Below are positions 18,485 to 27,130 of a stretch of DNA of 64,000 nucleotides, piece after piece; the stretch's first letter is position 1, and each line of letters begins with the position of its first letter. A program made the position numbers and the translations under genes. The stretch covers positions 1,065,501 through 1,129,500 of the forward strand of contig NZ_CP060296.1 in the NCBI RefSeq assembly GCF_014303735.1. The letters are read 5' to 3'. This DNA is from Variovorax sp. PAMC28562 (GTDB lineage: Bacteria > Pseudomonadota > Gammaproteobacteria > Burkholderiales > Burkholderiaceae_C). Under the pieces are notes generated by a model. It was not told where the DNA came from and searched no databases. It saw nothing but the letters and a program-made list of their open reading frames with translations.

Positions 18485-19885
18485 GTGACCCAAGTGACGA
18501 ATCCGTCCACCGGGTTCGCCACCCTGCCGCTCACGCCGCAGATGCTGGCGAATCTCGACCAGCTCGGCTACAAGGAAATGACGCCGATCCAGGCGGCCAG
18601 CCTGCCTCCGGCGCTCCTCGGCAAAGACCTGATCGCTCAGGCCAAGACCGGCAGCGGCAAGACAGCCGCCTTTGCCCTCGCACTCCTCGCCAATCTCAAT
18701 CCGCGACGCTTCGCCATCCAGGCGATGGTGCTGTGCCCGACGCGCGAACTCGCCGACCAGGTCACGACCGAAATCCGCCGCCTGGCGCGCGCCGAAGAAA
18801 ACATCAAGGTGGTCACGCTCTGCGGCGGTGTCGCATTGCGCGGGCAGATCGCCAGCCTGGAGCACGGCGCGCACATCGTGGTCGGTACGCCGGGCCGGAT
18901 CATGGACCATCTGGACCGTGGCAACCTGAGTCTCGACGCGCTGAACACGCTGGTGCTCGACGAGGCCGATCGCATGCTCGACATGGGCTTTTTCGAAGAC
19001 ATCGCCAAGGTCGTGCGGCAATGCCCGAAAGAGCGCCAGACGCTGCTCTTTTCAGCGACCTACCCTGAAGGCATCGCCAAGCTCAGCGCCCAGTTCATGA
19101 AGGCGCCGCTGCAGATCACGGTGCAAGCACAGCATGAAGGCACGCAAATCCGCCAGCGCTGGTACGAGGTCAAGGACAGCGACCGACTGCATGCGGTGAG
19201 CTTGCTGCTCGACCATTTCCGGCCGCAAAGCACGCTCGCTTTCTGCAACACCAAGCAGCAATGCCGCGATCTGGTTCAGGTGCTGCAGGCGCAAGGCTTC
19301 AGCGCGCTGGCCCTCTTCGGCGAGCTGGAGCAACGCGAGCGCGACCAGGTGTTGGTGCAGTTTTCGAACCGCAGCGCCTCGATACTCGTCGCGACCGATG
19401 TGGCCGCGCGCGGCCTCGACATCGCGCAACTCGAAGCGGTGATCAACGTCGACGTGACGCCCGATTCAGAGATCCATATCCATCGCGTCGGCCGCACTGG
19501 CCGCGCCGGCGCCGAGGGCTTGGCGCTCAATCTCGCCAGCATGAACGAGATGGGCAGCGTCGGAAAGATCGAGCAACTGCAGGGACGCGAGTCCGAATGG
19601 CATCCGCTGTCGGAACTCACGCCCGGCGTCGGTGCAGCGCTGCGGCCGCCCATGGCCACGCTGCAGATCGTTGGCGGCCGCAAGGAGAAGATCCGCGCCG
19701 GCGACGTGCTCGGCGCGCTGACGGGCGACTGCGGCTACGCCAAGGAGCAGATCGGCAAGATCAACGTCAACGAATTCTCGACTTACGTCGCGGTCGAGCG
19801 CGGCATCGCTCACGAGGCGGCGCAGAAGCTGTCGGGTGGCCGCGTCAAGGGCAAGAGCGTCAGGGTGCGGCTGCTGGAAGGCTGA
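18485..19885 (+). CDS. dbpA: ATP-dependent RNA helicase DbpA
   Basis: 466 residues starting at GTG 18485. The DEAD-box core shows the Q motif (YKEMTPIQAASLPP), Walker A AQAKTGSGKTAAF, the VLDEADRMLDMGF DEAD motif, SAT and the HRVGRTGRAGAEG motif VI. The C-terminal 75 residues form the DbpA RNA-binding domain (TLQIVGGRKEKIRAGDVLGA onwards), which in E. coli recognises hairpin 92 of 23S rRNA and directs late 50S assembly. Placement five bases after infA makes an operon devoted to translation and ribosome assembly, which would fit expression under cold or growth shifts. Confidence 0.95.
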   Translation: MTQVTNPSTGFATLPLTPQMLANLDQLGYKEMTPIQAASLPPALLGKDLIAQAKTGSGKTAAFALALLANLNPRRFAIQAMVLCPTRELADQVTTEIRRLARAEENIKVVTLCGGVALRGQIASLEHGAHIVVGTPGRIMDHLDRGNLSLDALNTLVLDEADRMLDMGFFEDIAKVVRQCPKERQTLLFSATYPEGIAKLSAQFMKAPLQITVQAQHEGTQIRQRWYEVKDSDRLHAVSLLLDHFRPQSTLAFCNTKQQCRDLVQVLQAQGFSALALFGELEQRERDQVLVQFSNRSASILVATDVAARGLDIAQLEAVINVDVTPDSEIHIHRVGRTGRAGAEGLALNLASMNEMGSVGKIEQLQGRESEWHPLSELTPGVGAALRPPMATLQIVGGRKEKIRAGDVLGALTGDCGYAKEQIGKINVNEFSTYVAVERGIAHEAAQKLSGGRVKGKSVRVRLLEG

Positions 19886-19959
19886 GCCCACCCGGCCACA
19901 GGGTGCATTCCCCCAGTGTGGCCTAATCACGCCTCGAACACTTTTTACCTGAGCTTTTC

Positions 19960-20130
19960 ATGCCCAAGATCATTCGCACCGAAGCCGACCGCGTCGCCAC
20001 TCCCAAGCCGACCCCGGTGGCCGGCTCGACCTTGCCTAAAACCGGTGGCGGCCAAAAGGTCAGTCTCGAGCGCGGCAAGGCCACGCGCAGCAAAAAGAAC
20101 CCGGGCAAGCGGGCCAAAAAGGGCGGCTAA
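19960..20130 (+). CDS. Small basic conserved protein
   Basis: 56 residues: MPKIIRTEADRVATPKPTPV followed by a strongly basic end with KATRSKKNPGKRAKKGG. It is too short for most gene finders, but the codon use matches the neighbours and it is preceded by a spacer and followed by two hairpins. The composition (Lys/Arg/Pro/Gly, no hydrophobic core) suggests a nucleic-acid-binding or unstructured peptide. It lies 74 bp after dbpA in the same direction. Function unknown. Confidence 0.6.
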   Translation: MPKIIRTEADRVATPKPTPVAGSTLPKTGGGQKVSLERGKATRSKKNPGKRAKKGG

Positions 20131-20162
20131 ACCGACCTTTTGCAGTCTTGCTGCAAACCCTT

Positions 20163-20188
20163 CGAAACGCGCCCACGGGCGCGTTTCG
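20163..20188. terminator. Hairpin between convergent small genes
   Basis: CGAAACGCGCCC pairs with GGGCGCGTTTCG immediately next to the stop of the minus-strand gene at 20189 and 33 bp after the plus-strand small gene. A second, weaker hairpin (TTTGCAG/CTGCAAA) is at 20139-20157. Neither has a long T tract, so termination strength is uncertain. Confidence 0.5.
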
Positions 20189-20440
20189 TCATTGGATCGT
20201 CGTCGGCCCGAAGTCGGTTCGCGATTCGTAGGATTCTCGGGCCGGGCGGCGACTGAAGAAGCCACGCCGGCGCTGCAGGGCGAACATGCCGGCCATCATG
20301 GCCAAGCCATAGCTGGGCAGCGGCGCCGAGGCGGTGTCGACGGCCGAGCCGTCGTCGATGTCCTGCTTTTGCAGGACCCAATAGAACCGTCCGGGGGCGG
20401 GCTCATTCACGACGAGTGCAATGCCGTTGGCGTCGACCAT
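20189..20440 (-). CDS. Small hypothetical protein with C-terminal hydrophobic segment and RRR
   Basis: 83 residues from ATG 20440 (MVDANGIALVVNEPAPGRFY). It opens with a soluble part containing WVLQKQDIDDGSAVDTASA and then a hydrophobic segment PLPSYGLAMMAGMFALQRRR followed by a basic tail. That tail resembles sorting signals of the PEP-CTERM type (hydrophobic helix plus Arg cluster), but the PEP motif is missing and no exosortase gene is in this window. The much longer minus frame that contains it is antisense to the transglutaminase. Function unknown. Confidence 0.5.
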   Translation of the reverse strand: MVDANGIALVVNEPAPGRFYWVLQKQDIDDGSAVDTASAPLPSYGLAMMAGMFALQRRRGFFSRRPARESYESRTDFGPTTIQ

Positions 20441-20557
20441 GTTCTTTTTACGTTTCGATAAGGAAGGTTGTATTTGTATTCCTGACCGGGTTTGCGCGAT
20501 AGGACCTAGTTCACGGAAGGTCCGAGTACGACGTCGGAACGCAGCTATAACGGTTGG

Positions 20558-20875
20558 ATGTCCGATGAGTACCAGATCGATGTTCCGCCCTCTTTCTTTG
20601 CGATTTACAGCGACGCGAGGCAGCGTCTGCGCGAGCCGATCGGCGTATTGCGGCAGCGCTACGAAATCTGCGAAGACCTGGCGAACCATCTCGTCGGGCA
20701 TGCGCAAATCCAGCATCACACCGAAGTCCCCGACGAAGCCGACATCCTTCGGCGCATTCAAGCGGGGCTGGCCACGCCTGAATCGGGTGTGTCGGCCCCA
20801 GAGGCTGGCTGGATCGTCCATCGCCTCGCCGAGCTGCTTGGCTGGCGCGCGCCGGAAGCCTCCGGCGCCGGTTGA
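20558..20875 (+). CDS. Conserved hypothetical protein
   Basis: 105 residues, MSDEYQIDVPPSFFAIYSDA at the start, rich in helix-forming residues; a middle with EICEDLANHLVGHAQIQHHT and a C-terminal WIVHRLAELLGW amphipathic helix. No signal peptide, membrane segment or cysteine cluster. It resembles uncharacterised short proteins of Burkholderiales found near transglutaminase or GNAT genes, from memory. It precedes the transglutaminase gene by 78 bp in the same direction. Function not recognised. Confidence 0.7.
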   Translation: MSDEYQIDVPPSFFAIYSDARQRLREPIGVLRQRYEICEDLANHLVGHAQIQHHTEVPDEADILRRIQAGLATPESGVSAPEAGWIVHRLAELLGWRAPEASGAG

Positions 20876-20953
20876 CCGACTACTGCGCAGGCGCGGGCGC
20901 AGCCCGACGATAGTCATCGCTCCCCGAATCCCGCCGTCCAACGAAAGCGACCG

Positions 20954-21811
20954 ATGAGGCTCCAAGCCATCTGCAAGATGACCGTGACTGCCACCGAAGC
21001 CGACTGCCCGGTGGTCGCCATGCTGCGGCCCCGCAGCGGCGATGCGCAATGGATGGTTAGCGAGCGCTACGACCTGCACCCGTGGGTGCCGACCACCGAG
21101 TACGTCGACAGCTACGGCAACCTCTGCCAGCGCATGAAGATCCCGCAGGGCGACATGCGCATCGAGGTCGAGATGGTGATGGAGGCCGAAGACCACATCG
21201 CGGTGGCGCCCGACGCGATGGCAACCCCCATCGAGGACCTTCCCTTCGACTCGCTGCAGTACCTGCTGCAAAGCCGCTATTGCCCGTCCGACAAGATGGA
21301 AGATCGTGCACGCCAGATCGTCGGTAACGCCGAGACCGGCTATGCGCAGGTCGAGGCGATTCGCTCTTGGATTCACACCAACCTCCAGTATCGCTACGGC
21401 GTGAGCAACGGCGCCACCGATGCGCTCGACACGCTCAACGACGGCGCCGGCGTGTGCCGGGATTTCTCGCATGTCGGCATCGGCCTGACGCGCAGCCTGC
21501 GCATCCCGGCGCGGCTGGTGGTCGGCTATCTTTACCGCCTCGATCCCATGGACATGCACGCCTGGTTCGAGGCCTTCGTCGGCGGTCGCTGGTACACCTT
21601 CGATGCAACGCAGGACGCACCGCGCGGTGGCCGCATCGTGGTGGCCTACGGACGCGATGCGGCCGACGTGGCGTTCATCTCCAACTACGGGCCGCTCGAG
21701 ATGGGTGAGATGGTGGTCACTGTCGAACAGGTCGATCTGGGCGACGGAACGCAGCACCATCAACCACAACCACAACCACAACCGCAACCGCAAGATCAGC
21801 AAACGTATTGA
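20954..21811 (+). CDS. Transglutaminase-like protein
   Basis: 285 residues, cytoplasmic (no signal peptide). The N-terminal beta domain (VDSYGNLCQRMKIPQGDMRI) is followed by a transglutaminase core with the catalytic cysteine in DGAGVCRDFSHVGIGLTRSL (about residue 174), histidine in MDMHAWFEAFVGGRWYTFD and the aspartate at the end of that stretch: a full Cys-His-Asp triad. Such proteins act as peptidases or amide-forming enzymes; many bacterial ones have no known substrate. The last residues are a Gln-Pro repeat encoded by a CAACCA-type hexanucleotide run (21761-21792). dps follows after 166 bp. Confidence 0.85.
   Translation: MRLQAICKMTVTATEADCPVVAMLRPRSGDAQWMVSERYDLHPWVPTTEYVDSYGNLCQRMKIPQGDMRIEVEMVMEAEDHIAVAPDAMATPIEDLPFDSLQYLLQSRYCPSDKMEDRARQIVGNAETGYAQVEAIRSWIHTNLQYRYGVSNGATDALDTLNDGAGVCRDFSHVGIGLTRSLRIPARLVVGYLYRLDPMDMHAWFEAFVGGRWYTFDATQDAPRGGRIVVAYGRDAADVAFISNYGPLEMGEMVVTVEQVDLGDGTQHHQPQPQPQPQPQDQQTY
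21761..21792 (+). repeat. CAACCA-type hexanucleotide repeat in the transglutaminase tail
   Basis: About five units of CAACCA/CAACCG encode the QPQPQPQPQ tail. The unit is six bases, so copy-number change keeps frame and would only lengthen or shorten the tail. Confidence 0.7.
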
Positions 21812-21977
21812 GGGGCGGCCCCGACACGGTGGCAGTGGCAGCCGTGGCATGCGTGAAGCGCTGACGACGCGAGGCTTGCGTTTCATCGTGCGCGTGGTCG
21901 GCCCGCCGGCCTACGCCCGCCATCCAGGCGGCCGTCTAAAACCGAAAGTCGTTCCAAACCGCCCTTCGGAGATTTTC

Positions 21978-22592
21978 ATGGCCAGCAAAAGTCCAACTTC
22001 CAAATCCCTGCCTCCTGCGCCCGCCAACGCGCGCGCGACCGCCGTGCAACCCAACCTGCACCAGGAATCGCACGAGACACAAAAGTACGGCGAGATCGTC
22101 AAGCTGCCCAACGGCTTGAGCGAAAAGGTTTGCAAGGAAAGCGTCGCGCTGCTGAACCAATGCCTGGCGGACACCATCACCTTGCGCGACATGTACAAGA
22201 AACATCACTGGCAAGTGGTCGGCCCGACCTTCAACCAGCTGCACCTGATGTACGACCAGCATTTCGAAGCACAGGTGCTGCTGGTCGACATCCTGGCCGA
22301 GCGCATCCAGCTGCTCGGCGGCATCGCGCTGGCCATGGCCGCCGACGTCGCCGAGAGCACCAAGATCGCGCGTCCGCCACGCGGTCGCGAGCCGGCTGCA
22401 GTGCAGATTCGCCGTCTGGCGGAAGCTCACGAGATGATCATCATCGGCGCACGTGACGCGGCCAAGAAGGTCGACGACGCGGGCGACGACGGCAGCAACG
22501 ACGTGTTCGTGTCGAACGTGCTGCGCACCAATGAGTTGCAGGTCTGGTTCCTGACGGAGCATCTGGTCGCGGCTTCGCCCGTCACCGCGTAA
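21978..22592 (+). CDS. dps: Dps family DNA-binding/ferritin-like protein
   Basis: 204 residues from ATG 21978 (MASKSPTSKSLPPAPANARA). Dps assembles into a 12-mer that binds DNA and oxidises Fe(II) with peroxide. The ferroxidase residues sit in MYKKHHWQVVGPTFNQLHLM (His near residue 75) and YDQHFEAQVLLVDILAERIQ (His/Asp/Glu of the partner subunit). It has a longer Ser/Pro/Ala N-terminal tail than E. coli Dps (167 residues), which may bind DNA. The upstream 166 bp hold no obvious OxyR site by eye. The next gene, a cupin, is co-directional. Confidence 0.92.
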   Translation: MASKSPTSKSLPPAPANARATAVQPNLHQESHETQKYGEIVKLPNGLSEKVCKESVALLNQCLADTITLRDMYKKHHWQVVGPTFNQLHLMYDQHFEAQVLLVDILAERIQLLGGIALAMAADVAESTKIARPPRGREPAAVQIRRLAEAHEMIIIGARDAAKKVDDAGDDGSNDVFVSNVLRTNELQVWFLTEHLVAASPVTA

Positions 22593-22622
22593 CGGGTGAG
22601 CTGCGCCTGGGAGGCATGAAGC

Positions 22623-22937
22623 TTGCAGCCGATCGACGACATGACTTCAACCTCTTCGCGACCCCAGGCGGTCCCCACGGTCCAACTCGAGAACGACCGC
22701 GTCAAGGTCACCGAATGGCGGTTTGCGCCCGGCGCTGAAACCGGTTGGCACCGCCACGGCATGGACTACGTGGTGGTGCCGATGACCACCGCGTCGCTGC
22801 TGCTCGAAACGCCTCAAGGAGAATTACGCAGCCCGCTGACGGCCGGCGTTTCTTACACGCGGCTCACCGGCGTCGAGCACAACGTGGTGAACCCGAACGA
22901 GCATGAGTTCGTCTTCATCGAGATCGAATTGAAGTAG
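22623..22937 (+). CDS. Small cupin-domain protein
   Basis: 104 residues if the TTG at 22623 is the start, which has GGAGG at 22611-22615 in front; an ATG at 22641 without ribosome-binding site would give 98. One cupin barrel: WRFAPGAETGWHRHGMDYVV contains the first metal motif (G-x-H-x-H), and GVEHNVVNPNEHEFVFIEIE the second. Small cupins of this type bind a metal and often act on small ligands; no substrate is evident. The adjacent minus-strand amidase gene is convergent. Confidence 0.75.
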   Translation: MQPIDDMTSTSSRPQAVPTVQLENDRVKVTEWRFAPGAETGWHRHGMDYVVVPMTTASLLLETPQGELRSPLTAGVSYTRLTGVEHNVVNPNEHEFVFIEIELK

Positions 22938-22990
22938 CTGCAGGGTCGGGCCGAACGCTGCTCGGCGAACTCGGCCTGGCTCAGCTCAGC

Positions 22991-24403
22991 TTATTGCGGG
23001 TCGATCGGCATCGGTGGCACACCGCGTGCCTCGATTGCTTCGCCAGCCGCCAGACACAGGTCTTCGCGATAGCGCCCGGCCACGAGTTGCACGCCGACCG
23101 GCGCACGTCCGACCATGCCGGTCGACACCACCAGCGACGGCAGCCCGGTCAGCGGCAGGCCGATCATGGTCATCTGGGCTTCCCACACGCGGGCATACGC
23201 GTCCGGCCCCTGCAAATCCAGATCGTCGGCGAACGGCAGCTCCGCGCAGGCAGGCAGCAGCACGACCGGATAGCGCTCCAGGAATACTTGCCACTGCCGC
23301 GTGATGGCGGCCCGCCGCACCAGCGCGGTGGAGAACTTCTCTAGCGTCATCGATCGCGCGAGGGTCGCTTGCCCAGCGAGCGCAGCGATGGCGCCCGCAT
23401 CGCCTTCGCGCTCCGCCGCAGCGACCATGCCCGCGTAGCCATCCCCCATCCACAAGGCGATCTGCACCTGCACCGCATCGCGGATCGGCGGCAGCGCATC
23501 GACTTCGTCCACGGTCCAGCCGGCGTCGCGCAAACGCTCGGCTGCATCGCGCAACGCGGCCACCACCTCGGGCTGCGTCGTCATGCCGTCGGGCGCTACG
23601 CACAACGCGACGCAGCGCGGAGCGGCCGGCCCGACAAGCGGTGCGGGCACCCACCACGGATCGCGCGGGTCGGGCGCCGACATGGCGGCGAGCGCGAGCC
23701 GCAGGTCGTCGACAGTCCGTGCGAGCGGGCCCGACACCGCAGTGATCTGTCCGCTGATGATTCGCTCCGGCGTCACCGCGTTGTAGGCCGCGACGCGACC
23801 GAGCGACGGCCGCAAGCCGTGGATGCCGCACGCGTACGCCGGGTAGCGGATCGAGCCGGCGATGTCGGTGCCGTGGGCGATGTGACCGATGCCGGCCGCG
23901 ATCGACGATGCAGCGCCGCCGGACGACCCGCCCGGCGTCAACGCTGAGTCGCGCGGGTTGACGGTACGCCCATGCAAGCGGTTGTCGGTAAACCATCGGT
24001 AGCTGAACGCCGGCGCGTTGGTGCGCCCGACGATGACGGCGCCGGCCTTCAGCAGGTTGTCGACGACCGGGCTGTTGCTGGCGGCGATCCACTCTTTCTG
24101 CAGGTTCACGCCGTTGCTTGTCGCGAAGCCCTGCTGGTCGATGTTGATCTTGACGGTGACCGGCACGCCCGCGAGCGGACCGGGATCTTCACCACGCGCC
24201 AGGGCGGCATCGATGGCGCGCGCATGGGCCAGCACTTCGTCGGGCCGATGGTCGACCACCGCGTTGAGCTTGGGATTGACGGCATCGAGCCGGGCCAGTG
24301 CTGACTGCGCGGCTTCGAAGGCAGAGAGCTTGCGTTGCCGCACGAGCGTGGCGACGCGCGACGCGGAGAGGCGCCAGATTTCGGTTGGGTCAGTGTTGGA
24401 CAT
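22991..24403 (-). CDS. Amidase signature family hydrolase
   Basis: 470 residues from ATG 24403 (MSNTDPTEIWRLSASRVATL), four bases after the GntR regulator's stop. The Ser-cisSer-Lys triad is complete: Lys in VPVTVKINIDQQG, the first Ser in LTPGGSSGGAASSIAAGIGH and the nucleophile in GTDIAGSIRYPAYACG. Amidases hydrolyse carboxamides and can also act on acylated amines; the specificity is not readable. Last gene of the minus-strand operon that begins with the class II aldolase. GatA is unlikely because no gatB or gatC is present. Confidence 0.9.
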   Translation of the reverse strand: MSNTDPTEIWRLSASRVATLVRQRKLSAFEAAQSALARLDAVNPKLNAVVDHRPDEVLAHARAIDAALARGEDPGPLAGVPVTVKINIDQQGFATSNGVNLQKEWIAASNSPVVDNLLKAGAVIVGRTNAPAFSYRWFTDNRLHGRTVNPRDSALTPGGSSGGAASSIAAGIGHIAHGTDIAGSIRYPAYACGIHGLRPSLGRVAAYNAVTPERIISGQITAVSGPLARTVDDLRLALAAMSAPDPRDPWWVPAPLVGPAAPRCVALCVAPDGMTTQPEVVAALRDAAERLRDAGWTVDEVDALPPIRDAVQVQIALWMGDGYAGMVAAAEREGDAGAIAALAGQATLARSMTLEKFSTALVRRAAITRQWQVFLERYPVVLLPACAELPFADDLDLQGPDAYARVWEAQMTMIGLPLTGLPSLVVSTGMVGRAPVGVQLVAGRYREDLCLAAGEAIEARGVPPMPIDPQ

Positions 24404-24407
24404 GGGT

Positions 24408-25124
24408 TCAGGCAGTGGCGGGCGCCGGAAGGTCGCCGTGCTTTCGCACGAACAGCGCGCGCACGTGCGTCCACGCGTCTTCGAGGTGAACGCGCATCGC
24501 GGCTTTGGCGGCATCGGCATCGCGACGCAGCAGCGCATCGACGATGGGGTTGTGCGTGGCCGCGATGGTGGCCGGATCGTCGTAGACCGCATCGATCAGC
24601 GCCATCACCATGCGCATCTCGGTCTGCGTGTTCAGAAAGATGCGGTGCAGGTGCGCATTGCCGGACAGCTCGCAGATGAGCGTGTGCAGCTCGAAGTCGC
24701 TAGCGATGCGCTCGTGCTGCGGCTGCGTCGGCGCGTGCCGCACCATCGCGTCGACCAACGCCTTGACGCGGGCCAGCCCGGCATCGTCGGCCTTGCGGCA
24801 GGCCAGCTCGATCGCGCTGAGTTCCAGGCTCAGCCGCACTTCGTAGAGGTTGTCGATTTCCTGCACGCTGATGCTGCGCACCGCGAAGCCGTGGCGTGGT
24901 CGCGCGACCAGCACGCCCTGCCGCTCGAGCCGGCGCGCCGCCTCGCGCACCGGCGCGCGACTCACCCCCATGCGGCGCGCGATCTCGGCTTCGACGATGC
25001 GGCTGCCCGGCGCGAGCTTTCCTTCGACGATGGCACGCGTCAGTTGCGCTTCGACCAGGCCGACCAGGTCGGTGGCTTCGACCGACTCGAAGAACGCGGT
25101 GTCGGGGGAGGTAGAGAGGGCCAT
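24408..25124 (-). CDS. GntR family transcriptional regulator, FadR/FCD subgroup
   Basis: 238 residues. N-terminal winged helix: LTRAIVEGKLAPGSRIVEAE, then IARRMGVSRAPVREAARRLE, the recognition helix region of GntR proteins. The C-terminal FCD ligand-binding domain has the metal-binding aspartate/histidines in SDFELHTLICELSGNAHLHR and THNPIVDALLRRDADAAKAA. FCD regulators bind carboxylic-acid ligands. It sits within the operon it probably controls, between the EamA exporter and the amidase. A 12-bp palindrome near the aldolase start (30742-30753) is a candidate operator. Confidence 0.92.
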   Translation of the reverse strand: MALSTSPDTAFFESVEATDLVGLVEAQLTRAIVEGKLAPGSRIVEAEIARRMGVSRAPVREAARRLERQGVLVARPRHGFAVRSISVQEIDNLYEVRLSLELSAIELACRKADDAGLARVKALVDAMVRHAPTQPQHERIASDFELHTLICELSGNAHLHRIFLNTQTEMRMVMALIDAVYDDPATIAATHNPIVDALLRRDADAAKAAMRVHLEDAWTHVRALFVRKHGDLPAPATA

Positions 25125-25157
25125 GTCTTGTCTTTTGTTCTAGGTGCTTCGTCCTGG

Positions 25158-26075
25158 CTACGCCGCAGGAGCGACCGCGACGGCCCGCGTGCGCGCGATG
25201 TAGATGCCCGCCGCCATGATCAGCGCGATGCCCACGGAGGCCAGACCGTCCGGCGGGCGGTGAAACCAGAAGGTGCTGAACGCCACCGCCAGCAGCAGCT
25301 GGAAGTAGTTGAGCGGAGCGAGTGTCGAGGCTTCGACGCGCTCGAAGGCCGCGAGCAGCAGCCATTGCGCCGCGCCGCTGCAGGCACCGCCGGCCAGCAA
25401 CAACAGCACGTCGCCAAGCGGTGGCCACTGTGCCGGCAGGAAGAACGGGGCGGGGATCAGCGTCACGACGAAGCAGACCAGCGCGGTGTAGGCGTATTGC
25501 ACCGGGCTCGGCACCAGGCCCGCAAGCCGCCGCGTCAGCAACTGGAAGATGGCGTAGCAAACGGCAGACACTGCCATCAGCACGGTGCCGAGCACCGGCA
25601 AATCGCCGCCCGGCCGCACGATGAGCAGCATGCCGCCGAAGCCGACGACGACTGCGATCCACTTGGCGCGGTGCACCTGCTCGCCGAGCAGCCAGGGCGA
25701 CAGCGCGACCATCAGCAAAGGCGCGGTGAAATAGATGGCGGTCGCCTCGGCCAGCGGCATCCAGATCAGCGCCGTCATGAAGCAGGTCGCGACCGTTGCG
25801 AGCATGGCGCCGCGCAACAGCAGCAAGCCTTTGCGTGGCGCGCGCCACAGTCGCAGGTCGCCGTGGCGCAGCAGCATCACCAGCGCGATGCTCGACACGG
25901 CGACATAGCGCATGACGTTGACGAACGGCGCCGAATAAAACTGCAGCATGAACTTGCAGAACGCGTCGTAGGAGGCGAAGGCGACGAGCGCGCAGAGGAA
26001 CAGGCCGATGCCCGCAGCCCTGCTGCCGCCCGTTGCTGGGGCACGACCTCGAGGAGGCAGCACCGAAGCCGTCAT
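25158..26075 (-). CDS. EamA/DMT-family transporter
   Basis: 305 residues, about ten membrane helices in two EamA repeats, each ending with a characteristic stretch (PLLMVALSPWLLGEQVHRAK, and LNYFQLLLAVAFSTFWFHR). Start at ATG 26075, whose ATGA overlaps the stop of the deacetylase-like gene. Members export amino acids or small metabolites, some import. In this operon it may carry the compound degraded by the enzymes around it, replacing the lost ABC transporter further upstream. That replacement is inference. Confidence 0.85.
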   Translation of the reverse strand: MTASVLPPRGRAPATGGSRAAGIGLFLCALVAFASYDAFCKFMLQFYSAPFVNVMRYVAVSSIALVMLLRHGDLRLWRAPRKGLLLLRGAMLATVATCFMTALIWMPLAEATAIYFTAPLLMVALSPWLLGEQVHRAKWIAVVVGFGGMLLIVRPGGDLPVLGTVLMAVSAVCYAIFQLLTRRLAGLVPSPVQYAYTALVCFVVTLIPAPFFLPAQWPPLGDVLLLLAGGACSGAAQWLLLAAFERVEASTLAPLNYFQLLLAVAFSTFWFHRPPDGLASVGIALIMAAGIYIARTRAVAVAPAA

Positions 26076-27130
26076 CGCGCCGACTCGAAGCCGCGGAGGA
26101 ACATCTCCAGCGCCGGCCCGATGGCTTCGACCAGGTAGCCGCCCTCCTGCACGATCACCGTCGGCAGACGCAGCGCGCCGACTTTCTCGCCGATCAGGCG
26201 ATAGCCTTCGAGGTCGAGCCTGAGCACGCTGATCGGATCGTCCTTGTAGCTGTCGAAGCCGAGCGCGAGTACCAGCGCTTCGGGCGCGAAGTCGCTCACC
26301 GCTTTCACGCCTTCGCTCACCGCCTGCATGAACACGTCGTTGCCAGTGCCGTGGGGCAGCGGCAGGTTCAGGTTGAAGCCTTCGCCCGCGCCGGCACCGC
26401 GCTCGTGCGCATAGCCGGTATAGAACGGGTAGTAGCCGGCCGGGTCGGCGTGGGTCGACACGGTCAGCACGTCGTTGCGTGCATAGAAGATGTTCTGCGT
26501 ACCGTCGCCGTGGTGCGCATCGACGTCGAGCACCGCGACCCGGCCATGGCGCTCCCACAACCGGTGCGCTGCGGTCGCGCTGTTGTTGACATAGCAGAAG
26601 CCGCCGGCGCGATCGCGGTGCGCGTGATGTCCCGAGGGCCGACACAGCGCATAGGCCGCATCGCCGGTCGCGAGCACCGAATCGGTTGCAGCCACGGCGG
26701 TGTGCGCCGAACGCAGGATCGAGCGCCAGGTGTCAGGACCGATGGGGCACGACAGGTCGCTGATGTAGTAACCGGTGCGCGCCACGATCGACGGCGACGG
26801 GCACGGCGGCCGCGCCACGCCGGGTACGCCGCTGTAGAACGGCGACAGATTCGGCAGCACCTCGATGCCCGGCTCCACGCCCGGCATCTTCAACGCGCGC
26901 CACAGGCCGTAGGCGCTTTCCAGGTAGTCCAGATAGTCGACGCTGTGCACGCCTTCCAGCGGCGCTCGGCCGTAGTCGGCTGGCTCTTCGACAGTGACGC
27001 CGCGCGCCTGCAAGGCATCGCGCAAGGCATGCGCACGGCTCGGCAGATCGGAAGGCTTCATGATGCGGCCGAGCCGCATGAACTGCTGCGGATCGTGCAG
27101 CAGCTGGTCTTCGGTGAAGAAGGCCTTCAT
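26072..27130 (-). CDS. Histone deacetylase-superfamily amidohydrolase (acetylpolyamine deacetylase-like)
   Basis: 352 residues from ATG 27130 (MKAFFTEDQLLHDPQQFMRL). It has the arginase/deacetylase fold: the catalytic His pair in LCRPSGHHAHRDRAGGFCYV, the zinc ligands in AVLDVDAHHGDGTQNIFYA and the second zinc aspartate in LALGFDSYKDDPISVL. Bacterial members (AphA/AcuC-type) remove acetyl or acyl groups from polyamines or lysines. The neighbouring class III aminotransferase, with overlapping reading frames, fits a polyamine or acylated-diamine pathway. Both junctions (27127-27130 and 26072-26075) are ATGA. Confidence 0.9.
   Translation of the reverse strand: MKAFFTEDQLLHDPQQFMRLGRIMKPSDLPSRAHALRDALQARGVTVEEPADYGRAPLEGVHSVDYLDYLESAYGLWRALKMPGVEPGIEVLPNLSPFYSGVPGVARPPCPSPSIVARTGYYISDLSCPIGPDTWRSILRSAHTAVAATDSVLATGDAAYALCRPSGHHAHRDRAGGFCYVNNSATAAHRLWERHGRVAVLDVDAHHGDGTQNIFYARNDVLTVSTHADPAGYYPFYTGYAHERGAGAGEGFNLNLPLPHGTGNDVFMQAVSEGVKAVSDFAPEALVLALGFDSYKDDPISVLRLDLEGYRLIGEKVGALRLPTVIVQEGGYLVEAIGPALEMFLRGFESAR

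Noticed and set aside
20189..20440. Possible PEP-CTERM/exosortase target in the small protein.
   Set aside because: There is a hydrophobic segment and an Arg cluster, but no PEP motif and no exosortase in the window; left as unknown.
20189..21886. A 565-residue minus-strand frame over the transglutaminase gene.
   Set aside because: Only the last 83 residues (from 20440) look like a gene; the rest is antisense to the transglutaminase and hypothetical genes.
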